Position numbers and translations under genes: made by a program
Shown: piece by piece, positions 59,546-64,000 of the stretch
How the letters are laid out: each line of letters opens with the position of its first letter
Position numbering within the stretch: the first letter of the stretch is position 1
The notes under the pieces: model-generated
The model's database searches: none
The model's input: the letters and a program-made list of their open reading frames with translations, nothing else
Told to the model about the DNA's origin: nothing
Source of the DNA: Roseburia sp.
Lineage (GTDB): Bacteria; Bacillota; Clostridia; Lachnospirales; Lachnospiraceae
Assembly: GCA_023664265.1 (NCBI GenBank)
Contig: JAMPFV010000001.1
Coordinates: 34,501-98,500, forward strand
Direction of reading: 5' to 3'
Length of the DNA: 64,000 nucleotides

Positions 59546-60463
59546 ATGTCATTTTCGAGAGAGGTGAAGGAGGAGCTGGTTCGGTCGGAGGGAGAGGCAA
59601 GGCACTGCCGGATAGCGGAGCTTGCGGCGATGCTGGTGTACTCCCGCGCTGTCAGGATGGCGGACGGAGGGGGCTGTGCGGTTGAATTCCAATCGGATTT
59701 CCCGCAGGCCGCGGGAAAGTGCGCCCGATTGTTTTGGAGCGTCCTCTCACCGGACAGGGAAGCGGCGCACGACACTTCCCCGCCTGAGAATGTCTTTCGG
59801 TACGAGGGGGAGGGCGTTGAGAAGCTCTTACAGACAATCAAATACACGCGGGGGGACGCGGTTGTGAACCCGCTGGTGATAAAGAGCGTCTGCTGTAAGC
59901 GCTGCTTCCTGCGAGGGGTATTTTTGAGCATTGGCTCCATGAGCAATCCGGAGAAGGGCTATCATCTGGAATTTGTCTGTGAGAACATGGAGCAGGCCGG
60001 ACAGCTTCTGGACACGCTGAACGACTTTTCGATTGCGGCGAAGGTCGTGCAGCGCAAGCGATACCAAGTGGTGTATATCAAGGAGAGCGAGGAGATTGTG
60101 GAGCTTCTGAACGTGATGGGCGCGCATATCTCGCTGATGAATCTGGAAAATCTCAGGATACTCAAAGGGGTGCGCAATTCCGTGAACCGGAGGGTAAACT
60201 GTGAGGCGGCCAATATCACAAAGACTGTGAACGCCGCCGCAAAGCAGATAGAGGATATAGAGTATATAAGAGAGCATTATGGCTTTGACAACCTGTCGGA
60301 AAACCTGCGCGAGGTCGCACAGATACGGCTGGAGTATCCGGAGGCCGCGCTCAAGGAGCTGGGGATGTATCTGTCGCCGCGCGTCGGGAAGTCGGGGGTA
60401 AACCACAGGCTCAGAAAGCTCAGTGAGCTTGCGGATAAGCTGAGAAATGGAGGAGTAAGATGA
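59546..60463 (+). CDS. whiA: DNA-binding protein WhiA (sporulation/cell division regulator)
   Basis: The 305-residue protein starts MSFSREVKEELVRSEGEARH CRIAELAAML, has the LAGLIDADG-like N-terminal domain (FLRGVFLSIGSMSNPEKGYH LEF) and a C-terminal helix-turn-helix region (LSENLREVAQIRLEYPEAAL KELG ... VGKSGVNHRLRKLSELADKL). WhiA influences division and chromosome segregation in Firmicutes. It overlaps crh by ATGA, and a GTAAGGAG ribosome site precedes its start. Confidence 0.95.
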   Translation: MSFSREVKEELVRSEGEARHCRIAELAAMLVYSRAVRMADGGGCAVEFQSDFPQAAGKCARLFWSVLSPDREAAHDTSPPENVFRYEGEGVEKLLQTIKYTRGDAVVNPLVIKSVCCKRCFLRGVFLSIGSMSNPEKGYHLEFVCENMEQAGQLLDTLNDFSIAAKVVQRKRYQVVYIKESEEIVELLNVMGAHISLMNLENLRILKGVRNSVNRRVNCEAANITKTVNAAAKQIEDIEYIREHYGFDNLSENLREVAQIRLEYPEAALKELGMYLSPRVGKSGVNHRLRKLSELADKLRNGGVR

Positions 60464-60720
60464 TACAGAGAACACTGAAAATCAATTTGGATAGAGGGTT
60501 GGAGGCGCGTCCGGTAGCGATGCTGGTGCAGATTGCCAGCCGGTATGACAGCAAGGTCTATGTGGAGACGGAGGGCAGGAAAATCAATGCCAAGAGCATT
60601 ATGGGAATGATGAGCCTCGGGCTTCACAACGGGGACGAGCTGAACGTCATCACGGACGGTGACGACGAGACAAACGCGATAGCGCATGTGGAGAAATATT
60701 TGAGCGGACAGGGTGAGTAA
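60460..60720 (+). CDS. crh: Crh-like HPr paralogue (catabolite repression HPr)
   Basis: It has 86 residues of the HPr fold. The PTS active site reads GLEARPVAMLVQIAS: the His15 of HPr is Glu here, as Crh of Bacillus has Gln, so it cannot carry PTS phosphate. The regulatory Ser46 site is kept (NAKSIMGMMSLGL). It is expected to be phosphorylated by HprK, encoded in the same operon, and to act as CcpA co-repressor. It overlaps whiA. Confidence 0.9.
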   Translation: MIQRTLKINLDRGLEARPVAMLVQIASRYDSKVYVETEGRKINAKSIMGMMSLGLHNGDELNVITDGDDETNAIAHVEKYLSGQGE

Positions 60721-60722
60721 CA

Positions 60723-61664
60723 TTGCGGAAACGGGCATTCTTTATTTTGAACCCCCATTCGGGGAAGGGACAGATTAAAAACCATCTTCTGGAGATAACG
60801 GACATTCTGGTGAAGGCGGGCTATGACGTGACGGTGTATCCCACGCAGAGCAGGGGGGACGCGGTGCGGGTCGTAAAGAACCGCGACAGGAGCTATGATT
60901 TGATTGTGTGCAGCGGCGGCGACGGCACCTTGGACGAGATTGTCACCGGCATGATGCAGTCAGGCTTTAAGACGCCCATCGGCTATATCCCTTCGGGCAG
61001 CACCAACGACTTTGCGAACAGCCTGCGGCTGCCGTCCGGCATGAAGAAGGCGGCGGAGGTGGTCGCGTCCGGAAAGACCTTTGCCTGTGACGTCGGCCTG
61101 TTCAACAACGACGTGTTCGTCTATATTGCAGCCTTTGGCATTTTTACAGAGGTGTCCTACGGGACGCCACAGGAGATGAAAAATATACTCGGCTATATGG
61201 CCTATATTCTCGAGGGGGTCAAGCACCTGCAGAACATTCAATCCTGCCGGATGAAATTCACCTATAAGCCTGCCGGCGCGGACTCAGAGGCGCTGCCGCA
61301 GGAGGTCGTGATCGAGGACGACTTCATATTCGGGATGGTCACTAATTCATTTTCGGTCGGCGGCTTTAAGGGCATTACCGAGAATGTCAGTGGGAAAAAT
61401 ATCGCCTTAAACGACGGGCTGTTTGAGGTGACGCTGGTAAAGATGCCGCGCAACCCGTTGGAACTCAATTCCATTCTGGGCGCTTTTCTGAGTGAAAAGG
61501 TTGACACGGAGTATATGTACTGCTTTAAGACAGGCGGGCTTTTGATAGAATCGCCGGAGGCGGTGGCGTGGACGCTCGACGGCGAGTTTGGCGGAAACCA
61601 CACGCGAATCGAATTGAAGGACAAAAAAGAAGCAATTGATATTATTGTCAGGGAAGCAAATTGA
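60723..61664 (+). CDS. Diacylglycerol/lipid kinase (DagK/YegS family)
   Basis: This 313-residue lipid kinase has the catalytic-domain motifs FILNPHSGKGQIKNHLLEIT, DLIVCSGGDGTLDEIVTGM (nucleotide binding GGDGT), IPSGSTNDFANSL and the C-terminal DGLFEVTLVKMPRNP with WTLDGEFGG. It phosphorylates diacylglycerol or a related lipid and so recycles membrane lipid from envelope synthesis. Start is TTG; the crh gene ends 2 bp before. Last gene of the hprK operon; the fba promoter overlaps its stop. Confidence 0.9.
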   Translation: MRKRAFFILNPHSGKGQIKNHLLEITDILVKAGYDVTVYPTQSRGDAVRVVKNRDRSYDLIVCSGGDGTLDEIVTGMMQSGFKTPIGYIPSGSTNDFANSLRLPSGMKKAAEVVASGKTFACDVGLFNNDVFVYIAAFGIFTEVSYGTPQEMKNILGYMAYILEGVKHLQNIQSCRMKFTYKPAGADSEALPQEVVIEDDFIFGMVTNSFSVGGFKGITENVSGKNIALNDGLFEVTLVKMPRNPLELNSILGAFLSEKVDTEYMYCFKTGGLLIESPEAVAWTLDGEFGGNHTRIELKDKKEAIDIIVREAN

Positions 61665-61689
61665 CATTTATTGTCAATGAGGCTATACT
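61661..61689 (+). promoter_or_regulatory. Promoter of fba with an overlapping inverted repeat
   Basis: TTGACA (61661-61666) and TATACT (61684-61689) with a 17-nt spacer. ATTGACA (61660-61666) and TGTCAAT (61672-61678) form an inverted repeat over the -35 element, a possible operator. The -35 element includes the stop codon of the lipid kinase gene. Confidence 0.7.
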
Positions 61690-61741
61690 ATAGAGTATCA
61701 GGTGAACGTAATCATTCTATAAGAAAACGGAGGTTTGAGTT

Positions 61742-62605
61742 ATGTTAGTTTCAGCTACGGAAATGCTTAAAAAGGCAAAGGAAGGCCACTATGCGGTTGG
61801 TCAGTTTAACATCAACAACCTTGAGTGGACAAAGGCAATCCTGCTCACGGCACAGGAGTTGAACAGCCCTGTCATTCTCGGCGTATCTGAGGGCGCCGGC
61901 AAGTATATGACAGGCTTTGGCACGGTGGCCGCGATGGTAAAGGCGATGGATAAGGACTTGGGAATCACGGTTCCCGTAGCGCTGCACCTTGACCACGGCA
62001 CCTATGACGGATGCTACAAGTGCATCAAGGCAGGCTTTACTTCCATTATGTTTGACGGCTCCCACTATGCAATCGAGGAGAATATCGAGAAGACCAAGGA
62101 GCTGGTTGCGGTTGCGCACGGCATGGGCATGTCCATCGAGGCGGAGGTCGGCTCTATCGGCGGCGAGGAGGACGGCGTTGTCGGCATGGGCGAGTGCGCA
62201 GATCCGGATGAGTGCAAGTCTATCGCTGATTTGGGCGTTGATATGCTTGCGGCCGGCATCGGCAACATTCATGGCAAGTATCCTGCAAACTGGGCAGGGC
62301 TGAGCTTTGACACGCTGGACAAGATTCAGCAGAAGACGGGCGTTATGCCGTTAGTGCTCCACGGCGGCACGGGCATTCCCGAGGATATGATCAAGAAGGC
62401 CATCTCTCTTGGCGTGGCGAAGATCAACGTGAATACAGAGTGCCAGCTTTCCTTCGCGGCAGCGACACGTAAGTACGTTGAGGCCGGCAAGGATCAGGAG
62501 GGCAAGGGCTTTGACCCTCGTAAGCTGCTCGCACCGGGCTTTGAGGCGATCAAGGCGACGGTCAAGGAGAAGATGGAGCTGTTCGGTTCCGTAAACAAGG
62601 CGTAA
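61742..62605 (+). CDS. fba: Class II fructose-1,6-bisphosphate aldolase
   Basis: The 287 residues have the zinc aldolase motifs: AVGQFNINNLEWTKAILLTA, VPVALHLDHGTYDGCYKCIK (Asp, zinc His), IMFDGSHY, EAEVGSIGGEEDGV (zinc Glu), GIGNIHGKYP (zinc His), LVLHGGTGIPEDMIKKA (zinc His) and KINVNTE. It splits fructose-1,6-bisphosphate in glycolysis. Own promoter, GGAGG upstream of the ATG and a strong terminator downstream make it a single-gene unit. Confidence 0.96.
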   Translation: MLVSATEMLKKAKEGHYAVGQFNINNLEWTKAILLTAQELNSPVILGVSEGAGKYMTGFGTVAAMVKAMDKDLGITVPVALHLDHGTYDGCYKCIKAGFTSIMFDGSHYAIEENIEKTKELVAVAHGMGMSIEAEVGSIGGEEDGVVGMGECADPDECKSIADLGVDMLAAGIGNIHGKYPANWAGLSFDTLDKIQQKTGVMPLVLHGGTGIPEDMIKKAISLGVAKINVNTECQLSFAAATRKYVEAGKDQEGKGFDPRKLLAPGFEAIKATVKEKMELFGSVNKA

Positions 62606-62650
62606 GAGAAGCGGCCGATACCGTTTGAATAACAGTTTGAAAATATAACG

Positions 62651-62682
62651 AAAAGGGGCTGTCCGAGAAGGACGCCCCTTTT
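62651..62682. terminator. Bidirectional intrinsic terminator between fba and fucO
   Basis: AAAAGGGGC (62651-62659) and GCCCCTTTT (62674-62682) with an inner GTCC / GGAC helix form a long GC-rich hairpin flanked by A-run and T-run, serving both convergent genes. Confidence 0.88.
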
Positions 62683-62733
62683 ATGGTATAGAGAAGGAAA
62701 ATTTGATGCGGAAACGCTCTGCCCCGCATTCCC

Positions 62734-63882
62734 TTAAATCAAGGATTCGTAAAGCTTCGTGATATCCTCAACACTGGTATCCTTGGGATTGCCGGGTCTG
62801 CATGCGTCGTCATAAGCGGACTGCGCAAGGAAAGGAATATCCTCCTTCTTCACGATCTCCTTCAGGTCAGCGGGAATGCCGACATCCTCGGAGAGCTTCT
62901 TCACCGCGTCAACGGCGGCTTTGCGGTACTCCTCCTGCGACATATCGTCAACGCCCTTTACGCCCATCGCCCGCGCAATCTCGCGGTACTTCTCGCCGGT
63001 AGCCTCCGCGTTGTACTCCATAACCGTCGGAAGGATGATCGCGTTCGCGATGCCGTGCGGCGTATCATAGAGTGCACCCAGCGGATGCGCCATGGAGTGG
63101 ACAATGCCGAGCCCTACGTTCGAGAAGCCCATGCCTGCGACATACTGTCCCAGCGCCATGCCCTCGCGCCCCTCGGGAGTGTTCGCAACCGCGCCGCGCA
63201 GAGAGCGGGAGATAATCTCGATCGCCTTTAAGTGGAACATATCGGACAGCTCCCACGCGCCCGCCGTGATGTAGCCCTCGATTGCGTGGGTCAGCGCATC
63301 CATGCCGGTAGCGGCGGTCAGTCCCTTTGGCATGGAGGACATCATATCGGAGTCGATAAACGCGACAACCGGAATGTCATGCGGGTCTACGCAGACCATT
63401 TTCCGATTCTTTTCCGCGTCTGTAATTACATAATTAATAGTAACCTCTGCCGCGGTGCCGGCAGTCGTCGGAACGGCAAAGATGGGAACGCATTTATTCT
63501 TTGTGTCGGCAACACCTTCCAAGGAGCGCACATCCGCAAACTCGGGATTGTTGATGATAATGCCGACAGCCTTCGCGGTATCCATGGAGGAGCCGCCGCC
63601 GATTGCGACAATGTAATCCGCGCCGGATTTCTTGTAGGCCCCCACGCCGGTCTGTACGTTCTCAATCGTCGGATTGGGCTTGATGTTTGAGTATAATTCA
63701 TAAGGAAGCCCCGCGCCGTCCAATACGTCAAGCACCTTCTTGGTAACGCCGAACTTCACCAAATCGGGGTCGGAGCACACGAAAGCCTTCTTGAAGGAAC
63801 GTCCCTTCGCCTCGTCCGCGATATTCGCGATTGCGCCTGCTCCGTGGTAGGAAGTCTCATTTAGGATGAATCTGTTAGCCAT
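62734..63882 (-). CDS. fucO: Lactaldehyde reductase / 1,2-propanediol oxidoreductase (iron alcohol dehydrogenase)
   Basis: A 382-residue group III alcohol dehydrogenase close to FucO: NAD-binding DYIVAIGGGSSMDTAKAVGI, VPTTAGTAAEVT, and metal ligands in TGMDALTHAIEGY (Asp, His), GIVHSMAHPLGALYDTPHGI (two His). FucO reduces lactaldehyde from fucose or rhamnose to 1,2-propanediol, regenerating NAD. No fucose or rhamnose genes are in view, so the name rests on similarity alone. AGAGAGG lies upstream of the ATG; a promoter is visible. Confidence 0.88.
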   Translation of the reverse strand: MANRFILNETSYHGAGAIANIADEAKGRSFKKAFVCSDPDLVKFGVTKKVLDVLDGAGLPYELYSNIKPNPTIENVQTGVGAYKKSGADYIVAIGGGSSMDTAKAVGIIINNPEFADVRSLEGVADTKNKCVPIFAVPTTAGTAAEVTINYVITDAEKNRKMVCVDPHDIPVVAFIDSDMMSSMPKGLTAATGMDALTHAIEGYITAGAWELSDMFHLKAIEIISRSLRGAVANTPEGREGMALGQYVAGMGFSNVGLGIVHSMAHPLGALYDTPHGIANAIILPTVMEYNAEATGEKYREIARAMGVKGVDDMSQEEYRKAAVDAVKKLSEDVGIPADLKEIVKKEDIPFLAQSAYDDACRPGNPKDTSVEDITKLYESLI

Positions 63883-63927
63883 GCTGAAAATACCTCTCTT
63901 TCTTTGTGATAGTTGATATCACTTATC

Positions 63928-63956
63928 AGTATAACAATCAAAATACACAAAAGCAA
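63928..63956 (-). promoter_or_regulatory. Promoter of fucO
   Basis: On the minus strand TTGCTT (63956-63951) and TATACT (63933-63928) with a 17-nt spacer. TGATAAGTGATATCA just downstream (63927-63913) is partly palindromic and may be an operator. Confidence 0.6.
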
Positions 63957-63977
63957 CCTAAATAAAGGAAAAAAATT

Positions 63978-64000
63978 ATGAAATTTAACCATGTCATTCG
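63978..64000 (+). CDS. Start of a gene cut by the window edge
   Basis: ATG preceded by AAAGGAAAAAAATT; the first residues are MKFNHVI. Divergent from fucO. Too short to assign. Confidence 0.45.

Noticed and set aside
1..64000. tRNA, rRNA, prophage or conjugation modules
   Set aside because: Looked for tRNA-like cloverleaf arms, rRNA core sequences, integrases, capsid or relaxase proteins; none was recognised.

Overview
The window looks like a chromosome segment of a spore-forming, anaerobic, gut-type Lachnospiraceae (Clostridia, Bacillota) with moderately high GC. The signs are a spoIIID gene with a sigma-E-like promoter, a Firmicutes-type hprK/crh/whiA/rapZ/murB cluster, BceRS-BceAB, a holin-like type I toxin, a PD-(D/E)XK nuclease-transposase gene and a beta-mannan phosphorolysis locus. 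No rRNA, tRNA, CRISPR array, prophage or conjugative module was seen.

Layout. 1-4.9 kb: end of a divergent SEDS (FtsW/RodA-like) gene converging on an ECF sigma/anti-sigma pair, then a GGDEF protein and spoIIID. 4.9-5.1 kb: a 187-bp IS66-type MITE with intact target duplication. 5.3-8.6 kb: MoxR / DUF58 / membrane protein operon. 8.6-10 kb: nuclease-transposase gene and a tandem array of terminator-bearing 131-bp repeats. 10-13.6 kb: palindrome-controlled operon of a membrane protein, a winged-helix regulator and an FtsX-type ABC transporter. 13.6-17 kb: structured leader RNA, a MATE transporter fused to a cytidylate-kinase-like domain, and a decapitated ABC exporter. 17.1-22.2 kb: BceRS and BceAB, split by a type I toxin-antitoxin module. 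22.3-28.3 kb: HD-GYP protein, NUDIX hydrolase, LacI regulator, HTH-Uma2 protein, and a restriction-modification pair.

28.5-40.1 kb is a beta-mannan/galactomannan locus: GH36 alpha-galactosidase, LacI and AraC regulators, mannobiose 2-epimerase, GH130_1 mannosylglucose phosphorylase, CE17 esterase, GH130_2 mannooligosaccharide phosphorylase, CE2 esterase and mannose-6-phosphate isomerase. Together these deacetylate and debranch imported mannooligosaccharides, epimerise the reducing-end mannose to glucose, phosphorolyse the beta-1,4 bonds to mannose-1-phosphate and feed glycolysis. No oligosaccharide transporter and no endo-mannanase lie in the window.

40.2-42.4 kb: an 86-bp near-perfect palindrome, an AT-rich patch of unknown small ORFs, and an alpha/beta hydrolase operon sharing a 5 x 17-bp operator array with a TetR gene. 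43-44.4 kb: two HAD phosphatases. 44.7-47.9 kb: polar amino acid ABC transporter. 47.9-54.6 kb: a cytidylate-kinase-like protein, a membrane protein fused to a degenerate HAD domain, and an operon of permuted ATP-grasp ligase, alpha-E protein, transglutaminase-like protein and two M14 AstE-like proteins, the second of which has lost its metal ligands. This last operon is the best candidate for an undescribed biochemical system. 54.7-55.6 kb: a broken AlbA_2 gene. 55.8-61.7 kb: hprK-glcK-murB-rapZ-whiA-crh-dagK operon (carbon and envelope control), followed by fba, and on the other strand fucO.

A family of palindromic interspersed repeats (five copies) sits at gene 3' ends across the window. 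All functional names are from motifs and context read by eye; no database search was run.
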